This document shows, piece by piece, positions 48,139-61,381 of a DNA stretch of 64,000 bases (its first letter is position 1; the number at the start of each line of letters is the position of its first letter). The notes below the pieces were generated by a model. It was not told where the DNA came from, did not search any database, and worked only from the letters and a program-made list of their open reading frames with translations. A program made the position numbers and the translations under genes. The stretch comes from Mycobacterium sp. (lineage in GTDB: Bacteria > Actinomycetota > Actinomycetes > Mycobacteriales > Mycobacteriaceae). The stretch is taken from the NCBI RefSeq assembly GCF_004298145.1, contig NZ_SCRH01000007.1, forward strand, positions 1-64,000, written 5' to 3'.

Positions 48139-48157
48139 CCGCGAGCGCTCGGCACCA

Positions 48158-49288
48158 CTAGCCGAGCAGCGCGGCCAGCCGTGCCGCCAGGGTGTCCCAG
48201 CGCCACTGGGCCGTCACCCAGTCGCGCCCGGCCGCGCCCATCGCGGCGGCCCGGTCCCGGTCGGTCAGCAGCCCGGTGACGGCGTCGGCGATTTCGGTCA
48301 CCGAGCAACCATCGATGACGAGGCCGGTTTCGTTGTGCCGCACCGTTTCTGGGGCTCCCCCGGATCTGCCCGCGACGACGGGCACGCCGCTCGCCGAGGC
48401 CTCCAGGAAGACGATGCCCAGTCCTTCGACGTCCAGGCCGGCACCGCGGGTGCGGCAGGGCATCGCGAATACGTCAGCCAGCGCGTGATGCGTGGGCAAT
48501 TCGGCGGCCGGTACTCCGCCGGTGAAAATCACCTCGTCGGCCACCCCGCAGTCGCGGGCCAGCGTCTGCAGCGATTCCAGATAGGGGCCGCCGCCGACGA
48601 TGACCAGGGCGGCTCCCTCGACGCGCTGCCGGATCGAGGGCAACGCTTTGATGAGCATGTCCTGGCCTTTGCGTGGCACCAGCCGAGACACGCACACCAC
48701 GGTGGGCCGCTCGCCCAACCCGTAGCGTTGACGCAACTCGGCACGGCCGGCCGGATCGGGCTGAAACCGGTCGGTGTCCACGCCGGAGGGCAGGTATTCC
48801 AGGGACGCGTTGGGCCCGAAGGCCGGCGCGAAGCGTGACCGCGTATAGCGGCTGACGAACGTGACGACGTCGGTGTCCTCGCCGATGCGGCGCAACACCG
48901 AGCGCGCGACCGGCAGCATCGACCACCCCACTTCGTGGCCGTGCGTGCTGGCCAGCACTCGACTCGCCCCCGCCGCACGAGCACGCCGGGCCAGCAGCGC
49001 CAACGGTGCGGCCGCCCCGAACCAGACGGTCTCGATGCCGTGCTCGACGATCAACCGTCGCATCCGGGCATCGACCGCCGGGCCGGGCAGCATCAAGGTG
49101 CCCGGGTGACGCACCACGCGGTAGCCGGCGGCCTCGTCGTAGGCCTCGGCGCCCTTCCATTGCGGCGCGTACACCGTCACCGAATGCGACTGGGCCGCCA
49201 CCAGCCGACCGACGAACTCGCCGAGGTACGACTGGATGCCACCCGGGCGGGGCGGAAAGTCGTTGGTTACCAGCAGGACCCGACTCAC
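48158..49288 (-). CDS. pimB': GDP-mannose-dependent phosphatidylinositol mannosyltransferase PimB'
   Basis: GT4: VSRVLLVTNDFPPRPGGIQSYLGEFV, VCVSRLVPRKGQDMLIKALP, EGLGIVFLEASASGVPVVAGRSGGAPE. Confidence 0.93.
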   Translation of the reverse strand: MSRVLLVTNDFPPRPGGIQSYLGEFVGRLVAAQSHSVTVYAPQWKGAEAYDEAAGYRVVRHPGTLMLPGPAVDARMRRLIVEHGIETVWFGAAAPLALLARRARAAGASRVLASTHGHEVGWSMLPVARSVLRRIGEDTDVVTFVSRYTRSRFAPAFGPNASLEYLPSGVDTDRFQPDPAGRAELRQRYGLGERPTVVCVSRLVPRKGQDMLIKALPSIRQRVEGAALVIVGGGPYLESLQTLARDCGVADEVIFTGGVPAAELPTHHALADVFAMPCRTRGAGLDVEGLGIVFLEASASGVPVVAGRSGGAPETVRHNETGLVIDGCSVTEIADAVTGLLTDRDRAAAMGAAGRDWVTAQWRWDTLAARLAALLG

Positions 49289-49352
49289 GTGCGTCAGGCT
49301 AGCGTGGCGGCGACGCGGTCCGTGCACACGGCCTGAGCCCCGCGATGCACCC

Positions 49353-50198
49353 CTAGTGGGTCAGCCATTGGCGCCAGCCGGTGAGCAGGCCCGTCGGGCT
49401 GGTGCCCAGCACGTCCTGGGCGGCGGTAGTCAGGTCGGCGCGCCTGATGCCGCAGGTCGCCAGGTACAGATCGTGCAGCTTCGGCGTTCCGTAGGTGTCG
49501 GCGACGAAACGGGCGAACCACCAGGCGTGGTCGTAGGCCAGCGAGCGCTGCGCCCCCGGCACGTCCAGGTCGCTGTCCGATGGCAGCGTCATGGGCAGCA
49601 ACCCATCGGTGGGCACCGGCGTCGGTGGGCGACCGACGAAGTCGGCGACCCCTTCGGTGAGCCAGCGGGGCGCGTCCGCGACGGTGTCCGCGCGTGCGGC
49701 GTAGTGAAAAAGCTCGTGGGCCAACACGATTCGCAGTGACGCCGCGCTCATGTTGGCAGCACCCGGCGCGAACACGATCCGTTGGCCAAGGGCGATCCGG
49801 CGAACGGGATCGACCCGGTCGGAGACGGTCGCGGCCGCGATATCGGCCCACTGTGACGCCGGTCCCCCGCCGGCGTCGGCGCGAAATTCCTCGTCCGTGC
49901 CGGCCGCAACCACCGAGATTTCGCGTGTCCAGTCGACGCCCCAGAATGCCTCCACGGCGCTGATCGCGGCGCCCATGCCCGCGGCCACCCGGAACAACAA
50001 ACGCTCACTCGATGGGCCGCCGAGGCCCAGCAGTCGGACGGTGCGGTCGCCGACGACGATCGACTTCGCCGAGGCGTTGACCTGGCTGTGGGTGGGCGTA
50101 ATCAGCTGTGGGGGCCGGATCCTGTTGTTCCGTTCCGCGTCGAACGGCGCGGCCGCGGTCACGATCAGCTCGACGACGAATACCCACGTCAGCAGCAT
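49353..50198 (-). CDS. Secreted/anchored HExxH (gluzincin-type) peptidase-like protein (Rv2189c position)
   Basis: N-terminal hydrophobic anchor; VLAHELFHYAARADTVADAPRWLTEGVADFVG. Confidence 0.75.
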   Translation of the reverse strand: MLLTWVFVVELIVTAAAPFDAERNNRIRPPQLITPTHSQVNASAKSIVVGDRTVRLLGLGGPSSERLLFRVAAGMGAAISAVEAFWGVDWTREISVVAAGTDEEFRADAGGGPASQWADIAAATVSDRVDPVRRIALGQRIVFAPGAANMSAASLRIVLAHELFHYAARADTVADAPRWLTEGVADFVGRPPTPVPTDGLLPMTLPSDSDLDVPGAQRSLAYDHAWWFARFVADTYGTPKLHDLYLATCGIRRADLTTAAQDVLGTSPTGLLTGWRQWLTH

Positions 50199-50229
50199 TG
50201 GAAGCCGCCGGCGCCGCGGCGCGGGGTGT

Positions 50230-51384
50230 CTAGTAACGGCGAGCGTCGTAGATCGGGCCGGAGGAGTTCATCGGCACCACCCGTACCGGCACACCGTAGG
50301 TCGAGGAATGGATCATCATGCCGTCACCGATGTAGAGGCCCGCGTGCGAGGCGTCGGAGTAGAAGGTCAGCACGTCTCCGGGCTGCAGGTCCGACAGCGA
50401 AACGGGTTGACCGCCGTGGGCCATCGCCTGGCTGGAGTGCGGCAACGAGATGCCGGCTTGCTGGAACGCCCACATCACCAGGCCGGAGCAGTCGAATCCG
50501 CCCGGCGCGGCGCCACCCCAGACGTAAGACGAACCGACTTGGGTCAGCGCGGCCTGCACGACGGTGGCGCGGTCACCGCCGCCGACCCCGCCGGGAGCCA
50601 TACCGGGCATTCCACCGGGAAGCGGCGCCTCACCCGGCGCCTGCCCGGCTGCCGGAGGTGCGCCGGGGGGTGCTGCGTCCGGCGCCGGAGCACCGGGGCC
50701 CGGCGCTGCCGCGGGGACCGCCGCGCCGGGGTCGGCGAGCGCGGTGCGCTGGTCGGCGGTCAAAGACAGGTATTGCGACTTGACCACCGCGATCTGCACC
50801 TGCAGCTGACTTTGCTTGGACTGCAAGCTCGCTCGAACCGCGGCGGCCTGCTCGGCCGCGCTCTTGGCGTCCGCGGCGGACTTCGCGGACTCCCGCTCGG
50901 CTTTGGCGGCCTGCTCTCCCGCGATCCGGTAGCTCTTCATCTGGCTCGCCATTTGCGTCGCCATCACCCGCTGCACCGCGAGTTTGTCGATCAGCCCCTG
51001 CGGCGAACCGGCCGTCAAGATGGCTTCCATGCCGTCGACGTGACCGCCCATGTAGGTCGCCGCGGCCAGGTTGTTGACGGAGGTCTGGTACGACGCCAAA
51101 TGGGCCTTCGCCGCGTCCACGGTGGCCTGGTCGTCCGTGTGCTTCTTGTCGGCCGCGCGCTCTGCGGCCAGCTTGTCCTTCAGGTCGAGCTGGGCGCTGT
51201 GCATCGCCTCGGTGGTCTGCTCGGCCTGGCGGGACAGCTCGTTGAGTTTCGCCATGGCGTCTTCGGCCGGGTCCGCCGACGAGGGGGCGGTCACCACACC
51301 GCACAAGATCGCGAAGCCAGCTAGCGTCCCCATGGCCGAACGTGTCAGGACACGCGCAACCGGGTACCTAGAGTCAAGCCTCAA
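50230..51384 (-). CDS. NlpC/P60 peptidoglycan endopeptidase (Rv2190c-like)
   Basis: Coiled-coil N-terminus; YVWGGAAPGGFDCSGLVMWAFQQAGISLPHSSQ and HAGLYIGDGMMIH. Confidence 0.93.
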   Translation of the reverse strand: MRLDSRYPVARVLTRSAMGTLAGFAILCGVVTAPSSADPAEDAMAKLNELSRQAEQTTEAMHSAQLDLKDKLAAERAADKKHTDDQATVDAAKAHLASYQTSVNNLAAATYMGGHVDGMEAILTAGSPQGLIDKLAVQRVMATQMASQMKSYRIAGEQAAKAERESAKSAADAKSAAEQAAAVRASLQSKQSQLQVQIAVVKSQYLSLTADQRTALADPGAAVPAAAPGPGAPAPDAAPPGAPPAAGQAPGEAPLPGGMPGMAPGGVGGGDRATVVQAALTQVGSSYVWGGAAPGGFDCSGLVMWAFQQAGISLPHSSQAMAHGGQPVSLSDLQPGDVLTFYSDASHAGLYIGDGMMIHSSTYGVPVRVVPMNSSGPIYDARRY

Positions 51385-51452
51385 GATTTGCTTCCTTAAA
51401 CGGCCATCGACGAATCATGGTCGTCGAGCGGGTTTAGGTCTCAAACAGGTTA

Positions 51453-51532
51453 CGAAACGATATCTGCGTTTGTCCAAAGCGAGCGGTTAAGAAATTAGAA
51501 AGAATTCTGTCATTTCTATGTGAATCGTTTCG
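51453..51532. repeat. 9-bp perfect inverted repeat pair upstream of NlpC/P60 gene
   Basis: CGAAACGAT (51453-51461) and ATCGTTTCG (51524-51532). Confidence 0.6.
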
Positions 51533-51564
51533 CGTGGCGCGAGGACCTTTGGCGGACAAGGCAT

Positions 51565-51819
51565 TTAGGCTACACCAGATCCGAGACCCCGACGAATCGG
51601 GACCAGACGAAGTCGCGGCGCCAAGCCAACCTCGGCGAGAACTTCCAATGCCGCCCGTTCATCCTGCAATAAAGTATCCGGGACCCCGAGTATCACGCTG
51701 ACCACACAGTCGCGGCAGCCGGGGCCGCGCGCCGCGCAGTCGTCACAGTCGATGACCACCGGCGCCCCCGGGTCTGGCGGCGGCGTGGCGACATCGGTCG
51801 GTCCAGTTCTTGGTGCCAT
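51565..51819 (-). CDS. Small cysteine-motif protein (84 aa)
   Basis: MAPRTGPTDVATPPPDPGAPVVIDCDDCAARGPGCRDCVVSVIL; CxxC...CxxC arrangement. Confidence 0.65.
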   Translation of the reverse strand: MAPRTGPTDVATPPPDPGAPVVIDCDDCAARGPGCRDCVVSVILGVPDTLLQDERAALEVLAEVGLAPRLRLVPIRRGLGSGVA

Positions 51820-53744
51820 CGGGTCGGTCCTCTCGGTCTGGCTCTGCGAGCCGGGTGGGCGAACATCACGCCGCACTGCCCGAACGGTAACCACGGGCAC
51901 CGACATCTATCCCTGGCCGTGATCCCCCGGCCCGGGTGTCGGTCGTCGTGCTTAACGTCACCCCCGTGGGTGCACGTGGCGCGACTCAGCTGAGCTTCGC
52001 CGACGTGGGGTCGCCCTTCACGACTGACGAGCTCTCATTACGCGACACCACCTTCGTCGTGGTGGACCTGGAGACCACCGGCGGACGCACCAAAGGCGCC
52101 GAGGGAACACTGCCGGACGCCATCACCGAAATCGGCGCGGTCAAGGTGCGCGGCGGCGTGGTGCTCGGCGAGCTCGCCACCCTGATTGATCCGCAGCGCA
52201 CCATCCCACCCCAGATCGTGCAGCTGACCGGCATCACCACGGCGATGGTGTCCGACGCGCCGACCATCGACGCCGTGCTACCGATGTTTTTGGAGTTCGC
52301 CGGGAACGCCGTGCTGGTGGCGCACAACGCCGGCTTCGACATGGGCTTCCTGCGCGCCGCCGCGCAACAGTGCGATATCGCCTGGCCACGGCCGCAGGTG
52401 CTGTGCACCGTCCGGCTGGCCCGCCGGGTGCTCAGCCGCGAGGAAGCCCCCAGCGTGCGGCTGGCCGCCTTGGCGCGGCTGTTCGCCGTCGCCACCCAAC
52501 CCACCCACCGCGCCCTCGACGACGCGCGGGCCACCGTTGACGTCCTGCACGCCCTCATCGAGCGGGTGGGCAACCAGGGCGTACACACCTACGCCGACCT
52601 GCGCTCCTACCTGCCCGACGTGACACCGACGCAGCGCCGCAAACGGGTGCTCGCCGAGGGGCTGCCGCACCGGCCGGGGGTGTATCTGTTCCGCGGGCCG
52701 TCGGGCGAGGTGCTCTACATCGGCACGACCGTCGACCTGCGGCGCCGGGTCGGCCAGTACTTCACCGGCGCCGATCCCCGCGGCCGCATGAAGGAGATGG
52801 TCACGCTGGCCGGCGCGGTCGACCACGTCGAGTGCGCCCACGCGCTGGAGGCCGGTGTGCGTGAGCTGCGGCTGCTGGCCGCGCATGCCCCGCCGTACAA
52901 CCGGCGGTCCAGGTTCCCGCAGCGCTGGTGGTGGGTGGCACTGACCGACGAGGCGTTCCCGCGCCTGGCGGTGGTGCGCGCGCCGCGGCACGATCGCGCC
53001 ATCGGCCCGTTCCGGGCCCGCGCCGACGCCACCGACACGGCCACCCTGCTGGCCCGCTTCACCGGGCTACGAACCTGCACCAACCGGCTGGGCCGCTCGG
53101 CATTACACGGGCCCCTGTGCGCCGAGGCGGAGGTCTCGCCGTGCCCGGCCGCGCGCGACACCACGGCCACTCAATACGCGGCGGCCGTCGCGCGGATCGC
53201 GGCGTTGGTCGACGGCGCGGACAACACCGCTCTGACCGCCGCCATCGACCACGTCAGCGCGCTGGCCGAGCGGCGTCACTTCGAGAGCGCCGCGCGACTG
53301 CGCGACCGCACCGCGGCCGCGGTCGAGACGCTGTGGCGCGGTCAACGGCTGCGCGCCCTGGCCGCGCTGCCCGAGCTGATCGCCGCCGCGCCCGACGGCC
53401 ACGGCGGCTATCACCTCGCCGTCATCCGTTACGGCCAACTCGCCGCCGCCGGCAACGCCGGGCGGGGGGTGCCGCCGATGCCGGTCGTCGACGCGATTAC
53501 CGCTGGGGCACAAGCGATTCTGCCCGCACCGGCCCCGCTGGGCGGGGCGCTGGTCGAGGAGACCGCGCTGATCGCGCGCTGGCTCGGCGCCCCCGGCGTG
53601 CGCATCGTTCGGGTCGAGGGCACCCACGACGCCGCGGGCTGGGCTTCCCCGCTGCGATCAGCCGGCGTCTGGGCGGCATGGGCGGAGGTGGCACGCTCGG
53701 CACGCCTGGCCTCGGAACAGGTTACGGCGCAAGCCCTCCAGGAT

Positions 53745-55631
<1,887 letters not shown>

Positions 55632-55660
55632 GCAGGCGCTGGACGAACAGGAGTGCTCGG

Positions 55661-56524
55661 TTGAAGAAACTGGGGTCTATCCGATCCGGTTCGCGGCTTC
55701 CTCAGCCGCGACAAGGGCAGCGTGACCGTTCGCGACGGCGGCTGCGCCGCCGATTGTCGGGCGGCCTGCTGCTGCTGATCGCGCTGACCATCGCCGGCGG
55801 ACTGGCCGCCGTGCTCACCCCGCGCCCGCAGGTGGCCGTCGCGGACGAGTCCAACTCGGCGTTGCTGCGGACCGGCAAGCAGCTGTTCGACACGTCGTGC
55901 GTGTCCTGCCACGGCGCCAACCTGCAGGGTGTGCCGGACCGCGGGCCGAGCCTGATCGGCGTCGGCGAGGAAGCCGTCTACTTCCAGGTGTCCACCGGCC
56001 GCATGCCGGCGATGACCGGCGAGGCGCAGGCACCCCGCAAGGAACCCATCTTCGACGACGGGCAGACCGACGCGCTGGGCGCCTACGTGCAGGCCAACGG
56101 CGGCGGCCCGACGACGGTGCGCAACCCCGACGGCAGCCTGGCGATGCACTCGCTGCGCGGCGAGGACCTCGGCCGCGGCGGTGACCTGTTCCGGCTGAAC
56201 TGCTCGTCGTGCCACAACTTCACCGGTAAGGGCGGCGCGCTGTCGTCCGGTAAGTACGCGCCGAACCTGGAACCCGCCAACGAGCAGCAAATCCTGGCGG
56301 CCATGCGGACCGGTCCGCAGAACATGCCGAAGTTCTCCGACCGTCAGCTGTCTTTTGAAGCCAAGAAGGACATCATCGGTTACGTCAAGGCGGTGACCGA
56401 AGAGCGTCAGCCGGGCGGCTACGGGCTGGGCGGATTCGGGCCCGCACCCGAGGGTATGGCCGCCTGGATCATCGGGATGGTCGCCGCCATCGGGCTGGCA
56501 CTGTGGATTGGGGCACGAGCATGA
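55661..56524 (+). CDS. qcrC: Cytochrome bcc complex diheme cytochrome c subunit
   Basis: Two heme c sites, [19 protein letters not shown] and [16 protein letters not shown] at both ends. TTG 55661 or ATG 55628 start. Confidence 0.94.
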   Translation: MKKLGSIRSGSRLPQPRQGQRDRSRRRLRRRLSGGLLLLIALTIAGGLAAVLTPRPQVAVADESNSALLRTGKQLFDTSCVSCHGANLQGVPDRGPSLIGVGEEAVYFQVSTGRMPAMTGEAQAPRKEPIFDDGQTDALGAYVQANGGGPTTVRNPDGSLAMHSLRGEDLGRGGDLFRLNCSSCHNFTGKGGALSSGKYAPNLEPANEQQILAAMRTGPQNMPKFSDRQLSFEAKKDIIGYVKAVTEERQPGGYGLGGFGPAPEGMAAWIIGMVAAIGLALWIGARA

Positions 56525-56685
56525 GCCGCCCCGAGACGATGCAGAGCGCAGCGATGCGGAGGAGCGGCGCCGTATACCGCGCCGAGACGATGCAGTGGGG
56601 GTCCTCCCAGCCGCGCAGCGGCGAGGGGGCCGAAGCGATGTGGGGGCACCTCCCGCTTGCGGGGGAGAGGAGCGGCGCAAAATGA
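56521..56685 (+). repeat. MIRU-like element with 54-aa ORF, start/stop overlapping qcrC stop and qcrA start
   Basis: ATGA at 56521-56524 and 56682-56685; internal repeats CCGAGACGATGCAG (56531, 56582) and GGAGCGGCGC (56561, 56669). Confidence 0.75.
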
Positions 56686-57893
56686 ACCAGGGACACGTTC
56701 GCGGCTCTGACACCGGCGGGAACCCCCAAGGCGCCGGCACGAAGGAGCCCGACGACGCGGCGCTGGCCGCGATGTCGCAGCAGGAACTGGTGGCGCTGGG
56801 CGGCAACCTCGACGGCGTCGACACCGTGTTCAAGGAAAACCGCTGGCCGGTCGAGGGCACCAAAGCCGAAAAGCGCGCAGAGCGTGGCGTAGCCCTCTGG
56901 CTTTTGCTGGGCGGCGGTTTCGCGCTGGCGCTGCTACTGATCTTCCTGTTCTGGCCGTGGGAGTACAAGCCGAAGGAGGCCTCGGGGAGCCTGCTGTACA
57001 CGCTGGCCACGCCGCTGTACGGCCTGACCTTCGGGATGTCGATCCTGTCGATCGGCATCGGCACCATCCTGTACCAGAAGCGCTTTATCCCCGAAGAGAT
57101 TTCGATCCAGGACCGCCATGACGGCGCGTCCCGCGACCTCGACCGCAAGACGGTCGTGGCAAACCTGGCGGACGCCTACAGCGGCTCCACCATCGGGCGG
57201 CGCAAGCTGGTCGGGCTGTCGCTGGGCGTGGGGCTGGGCGCGTTCGGCCTCTCCACCTTGGTGGCCTTTGCTGGTGGCCTGATCAAGAACCCGTGGAAGC
57301 CGGTGGTGCCCACCGCCGACGGCAAGAAGGCCGTGCTGTGGACCTCGGGCTGGACCCCGCGCTACCACGGCGAGACCATCTATCTGGCGCGCGCCACCGG
57401 CAGCTTCTCCGGGTCGCCGTTCGTCAAGATGCGCCCCGGGGACATCGACGCCGGCGGCATGGAAACCGTCTTCCCCTGGCGGGAGTCCGACGGTGACGGC
57501 ACCACCCCGGAATCGCAGGAAAAGCTACGGGCGATCAACCAGGGCGTGCGTAATCCGGTGATGCTCGTCCGAATTCGGCCCACCGACATGCACCGCGTGG
57601 TCAAGCGGCAGGGCCAGGAGAGCTTCAACTTCGGCGAGCTGTTCGCCTACACGAAGGTCTGCTCGCATCTGGGTTGCCCCGCGTCGCTTTACGAGCAGCA
57701 GTCCTACCGAATCTTGTGCCCCTGCCACCAGTCGCAGTTCGACGCGCTGCACTTCGCCAAGCCGATCTTCGGGCCGGCGGCTCGCGCGTTGGCGCAACTG
57801 CCGATCACCATCGACAGCAACGGGTACCTGGTCGCCAACGGCGACTTCGTCGAACCCGTCGGACCGGCATTCTGGGAGAGGACGACAACGTGA
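56682..57893 (+). CDS. qcrA: Rieske iron-sulfur protein of cytochrome bcc complex
   Basis: [28 protein letters not shown]; three TM segments. Confidence 0.96.
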   Translation: MNQGHVRGSDTGGNPQGAGTKEPDDAALAAMSQQELVALGGNLDGVDTVFKENRWPVEGTKAEKRAERGVALWLLLGGGFALALLLIFLFWPWEYKPKEASGSLLYTLATPLYGLTFGMSILSIGIGTILYQKRFIPEEISIQDRHDGASRDLDRKTVVANLADAYSGSTIGRRKLVGLSLGVGLGAFGLSTLVAFAGGLIKNPWKPVVPTADGKKAVLWTSGWTPRYHGETIYLARATGSFSGSPFVKMRPGDIDAGGMETVFPWRESDGDGTTPESQEKLRAINQGVRNPVMLVRIRPTDMHRVVKRQGQESFNFGELFAYTKVCSHLGCPASLYEQQSYRILCPCHQSQFDALHFAKPIFGPAARALAQLPITIDSNGYLVANGDFVEPVGPAFWERTTT

Positions 57894-59578
57894 GTCCGAA
57901 ATTGAGTCCCCCGAAGATCGGCGACGTCCTGGCCCGTCAGGGCGAGGACATCGACACGCGCTATCACCCCTCGGCTGCCGTACGCAGACAGCTCAACAAG
58001 GTGTTCCCCACCCACTGGTCATTCCTGCTGGGCGAGATCGCGATGTACAGCTTCATCGTGCTGCTGCTCACCGGGGTGTACCTTTCGCTGTTCTTCGACC
58101 CGTCCATGGCCGAGGTCACCTACAACGGGGCGTACCAGCCGCTGCGCGGCGTGGACATGTCGAAGGCCTTCGCGTCGACCCTCGACATCTCCTTCGAGGT
58201 GCGCGGCGGCCTGTTCGTCCGCCAGGTCCACCACTGGGCCGCACTGATCTTCTCGGCGGCGATCATGGTCCACCTGGCTCGTATCTTCTTCACCGGCGCG
58301 TTCCGCCGGCCACGCGAGGCCAACTGGGTCATCGGTTCGCTGCTGCTCATCCTGGCCATGTTCGAGGGCTACTTCGGCTACTCGCTGCCCGACGACCTGT
58401 TGTCGGGCATCGGGGTGCGCGCCGCCCTGTCGTCGATCACGTTGGGCATGCCGGTGATCGGCACCTGGCTGCACTGGGCGTTGTTCGGCGGCGACTTCCC
58501 CTGCGGCGGTGTCGGCAATGAGTGTGACGCGGTGGGCTACATCGTCCCACGCATGTACGCCCTGCACATCCTGCTGCTGCCCGGGATCATCCTGGCGCTG
58601 ATCGGGCTGCACCTGGCCATGGTGTGGTTCCAGAAGCACACCCAGTTCCCCGGCCCGGGTCGCACCGAGCACAACGTGGTCGGCGTGCGAGTGATGCCGG
58701 TGTTCGCGGTCAAGTCCGGCGCGTTCTTCGCCGCGATCGTCGGCGTGCTGGGCCTGCTGGGTGGTCTGCTGCAGATCAACCCGATCTGGAACCTGGGGCC
58801 CTACAAGCCATCTCACGTCTCGGCGGGGTCGCAGCCGGACTTCTACATGATGTGGACCGAGGGTTTGGCCCGCATCTGGCCGCCATGGGAGTTCTACTTC
58901 TGGCACCACACCATTCCGGCGGCGGTCTGGGTGGCGCTGATCATGGGCGCGATTTTCGTCCTGCTGATCATCTACCCGTTCCTGGAGAAGCGGTTCAGCG
59001 GTGACAACGCGCACCACAACCTGCTGCAGCGTCCCCGCGACGTGCCGGTGCGCACGTCGATCGGCGCCATGGCGATCTCGTTCTACATGTTGCTGACGCT
59101 CTGCGCGATGAACGACGTCATCGCGTTCAAGTTCGACATCTCGCTGAACGCGACGACGTGGATCGGGCGCATCGGCATGGTGATCCTCCCGCCGATCGTC
59201 TACTTCGCCACCTATCGGTGGTGTATCGGACTGCAGCGCAGCGACCGCGCGGTGCTCGAGCACGGCATCGAGACCGGCATCATCAAGCGGCTGCCGCACG
59301 GCGCCTACGTCGAGCTGCACCAGCCACTGGGCCCGGTCGACGACCACGGTCACCCGCTGCCGCTCGAGTACCAGGGCGCGGCGCTGCCCAAGAAGATGAA
59401 CAAGCTGGGCTCGGCCGGTTCGCCCGGTAGCGGCAGCTTCATGTTCGCCGATCCGGCCTCCGAGGACGCGGCATTGCGGGACGCGGCGCACAGCTCCGAG
59501 CAGCGTGCCCTGACCGCACTGCGCGAACACCAGGACAGCATTGCGGGTTCGCCCAACGGCGAGGCCGGCGAGCACTAG
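57890..59578 (+). CDS. qcrB: Cytochrome b subunit of cytochrome bcc complex
   Basis: [60 protein letters not shown] 57890 overlaps qcrA stop. Confidence 0.96.
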   Translation: MSPKLSPPKIGDVLARQGEDIDTRYHPSAAVRRQLNKVFPTHWSFLLGEIAMYSFIVLLLTGVYLSLFFDPSMAEVTYNGAYQPLRGVDMSKAFASTLDISFEVRGGLFVRQVHHWAALIFSAAIMVHLARIFFTGAFRRPREANWVIGSLLLILAMFEGYFGYSLPDDLLSGIGVRAALSSITLGMPVIGTWLHWALFGGDFPCGGVGNECDAVGYIVPRMYALHILLLPGIILALIGLHLAMVWFQKHTQFPGPGRTEHNVVGVRVMPVFAVKSGAFFAAIVGVLGLLGGLLQINPIWNLGPYKPSHVSAGSQPDFYMMWTEGLARIWPPWEFYFWHHTIPAAVWVALIMGAIFVLLIIYPFLEKRFSGDNAHHNLLQRPRDVPVRTSIGAMAISFYMLLTLCAMNDVIAFKFDISLNATTWIGRIGMVILPPIVYFATYRWCIGLQRSDRAVLEHGIETGIIKRLPHGAYVELHQPLGPVDDHGHPLPLEYQGAALPKKMNKLGSAGSPGSGSFMFADPASEDAALRDAAHSSEQRALTALREHQDSIAGSPNGEAGEH

Positions 59579-59798
59579 GCACGGCTATCCGACGTGGCGC
59601 GGCGGCTCCTCCGGAGCCTCGCGCGGCGGCGGACCTAACGTCGGCGTCACCGGCGCGCGTCGCGAGAGATAAACCAGCGCAACGTGTGTCGTGTACGTCG
59701 CTTACCTGCCGCGGCCGCGGCTCCTCGACAGACCGATGCGACGGCGACGACGACCCGAGGCGGCGACGCGAAGCCCGCTGCGGGACCCGCAGCACGTG

Positions 59799-60446
59799 CT
59801 AGCGCTCGGCGACCGCGCGGCGCAGCCGCCGGATATGCAGCCACTCGAGCACCGGCATCGCGGCGGTGATGGCGCCGGCGAATCCGTACCCCACCCAGGA
59901 CGCGCCGTCGTGACCGACCGCCATCAGGTAGGTCGCCGTCGCGACCGCGATCAGCGCCGCACCCATCGTGCTGGTCAATATGACCGTGCCGCGCAACCAG
60001 ACTCGGTCTACCGCCTCGCCCGACCACTCCGCGTCCGACTTCGGTGTCGCCGCCGCCTGCACGGGCGCCTGCCGCGCCCGCTCCGCCGTTGTGCGCGGCG
60101 CCTGAGACATGAGGCGCACCGGGGGGCTGTTCGGCGCGGTCATCGCCTGGGCGGCCGGCTCGGACTGAGACATCCGGCGGGCCCGCAACAGTATTGGGAT
60201 CGCGCCCGCGATGATCAGGGCGGAAACGATGATGACGGCGTACAACACCCAGGTGGTGTGCGGGCTGCTGGCCGTCTTGTGAAAGCCCCTGCCCAGGTCC
60301 GTGAGCGCGACGGCCGCGGCCACGCTGACACCCAACAACACCAGGTAAATGGCGGCGCACGCGCCGACCAGAATGCGGTCGATGACCCCGGGCGAAATGG
60401 TGTCGTCGCCCAACCCGCGCCGAGATGCCGAATATTTGCTGACCAT
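59799..60446 (-). CDS. Conserved membrane protein (Rv2197c-like)
   Basis: [46 protein letters not shown] overlap with mmpS3. Confidence 0.85.
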   Translation of the reverse strand: MVSKYSASRRGLGDDTISPGVIDRILVGACAAIYLVLLGVSVAAAVALTDLGRGFHKTASSPHTTWVLYAVIIVSALIIAGAIPILLRARRMSQSEPAAQAMTAPNSPPVRLMSQAPRTTAERARQAPVQAAATPKSDAEWSGEAVDRVWLRGTVILTSTMGAALIAVATATYLMAVGHDGASWVGYGFAGAITAAMPVLEWLHIRRLRRAVAER

Positions 60447-61381
60447 CAGCAGCTCGTCTGCGGCGAGTCGTTGCTGTTCGACGACAGCACGGTTCCGTCG
60501 CTTGTCGTGATCGAGCAATTGAGCCTGCTGACCCGGAACAGGCTGGAGGCCTCCACCGAGCCCACGTCAGATTGCGAGATCGGGGTGACCGTCATCGACC
60601 ACGGGATGTACACGTTGTGCTGAGTGCGCCGCCGGCCGGACGCGTCGACGTAGGTCACCGAGATGACGTCGCCCGGGGCCTTGGTGCCGGTCACCGAGTA
60701 GGTGACTTGCCGCGGACCGGCCGGTGTCGTGGGCGGCGGCGGCGGCGCTGCCGCCGTGGAGGTCGCCGGCGGCGCCGGAGCGGGTGCGGGCGGGGGCGGC
60801 GGTGCCGGGGAAGGCGTCACCGTCACAGTCTGTGTCTCCGTTGCTGTCGGGGGCGGTGGCGGTTCGGTCGTCGGTGGCGGGGGCGGCGGCGGTTTGGCGG
60901 TCGTGATCTCGTCCTGCATCGGTGGGGTGGACGGGACGGTGGTGGTGTTGGGGTTGGGGTTGGCCAGCTTGGTGGTGTCGGTCCGCGCGAACAGCAACGA
61001 CACCGAAACGACGAGCGCAATCGCGGCCACGATCGCGGCGATCCCCACCACCCACGGCCAGCGCGCGGTGCTGTGTTCGTCGTCCTGCTCGGACTCCTCG
61101 TAGTCCTCGTAGTCGTAGAGCCGCAGATCGGGCGGCATGTAGGGGCCGCTGGTGAAATGTTCGGACTCCGGAGCCGAGTAGGCACGCGAATGTGCGTCCG
61201 TCTGGTCCCCCGCGGCCGATTCGGCACGGTCGTCAAAGGGTTCTGGCCCGCCCTCGACATCGTCGTCGCCGGCGGGCTCCACGTCGTCAGCAGGCTCGCC
61301 ACCGGCTTCCGCTTGGTGGCTGATCGGGTCGACAGGATCGGGTTCGTCAGGTTCCCATCCCGGGGGTTTCGGCCCGCTCAT
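60446..61381 (-). CDS. mmpS3: MmpS family membrane protein MmpS3
   Basis: Acidic N-terminus, single TM, Pro/Thr-rich linker, C-terminal MmpS-like domain; synteny. Confidence 0.88.
   Translation of the reverse strand: MSGPKPPGWEPDEPDPVDPISHQAEAGGEPADDVEPAGDDDVEGGPEPFDDRAESAAGDQTDAHSRAYSAPESEHFTSGPYMPPDLRLYDYEDYEESEQDDEHSTARWPWVVGIAAIVAAIALVVSVSLLFARTDTTKLANPNPNTTTVPSTPPMQDEITTAKPPPPPPPTTEPPPPPTATETQTVTVTPSPAPPPPPAPAPAPPATSTAAAPPPPPTTPAGPRQVTYSVTGTKAPGDVISVTYVDASGRRRTQHNVYIPWSMTVTPISQSDVGSVEASSLFRVSRLNCSITTSDGTVLSSNSNDSPQTSC

Noticed and set aside
51385-51564. c-di-AMP (ydaO-type) riboswitch upstream of NlpC/P60 gene
   Set aside because: Considered because such riboswitches precede cell-wall hydrolases in actinobacteria, but the expected conserved core segments were not seen.
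58019-59575. 518-aa minus ORF opposite qcrB
   Set aside because: Antisense shadow; composition typical of GC-rich reverse frames.
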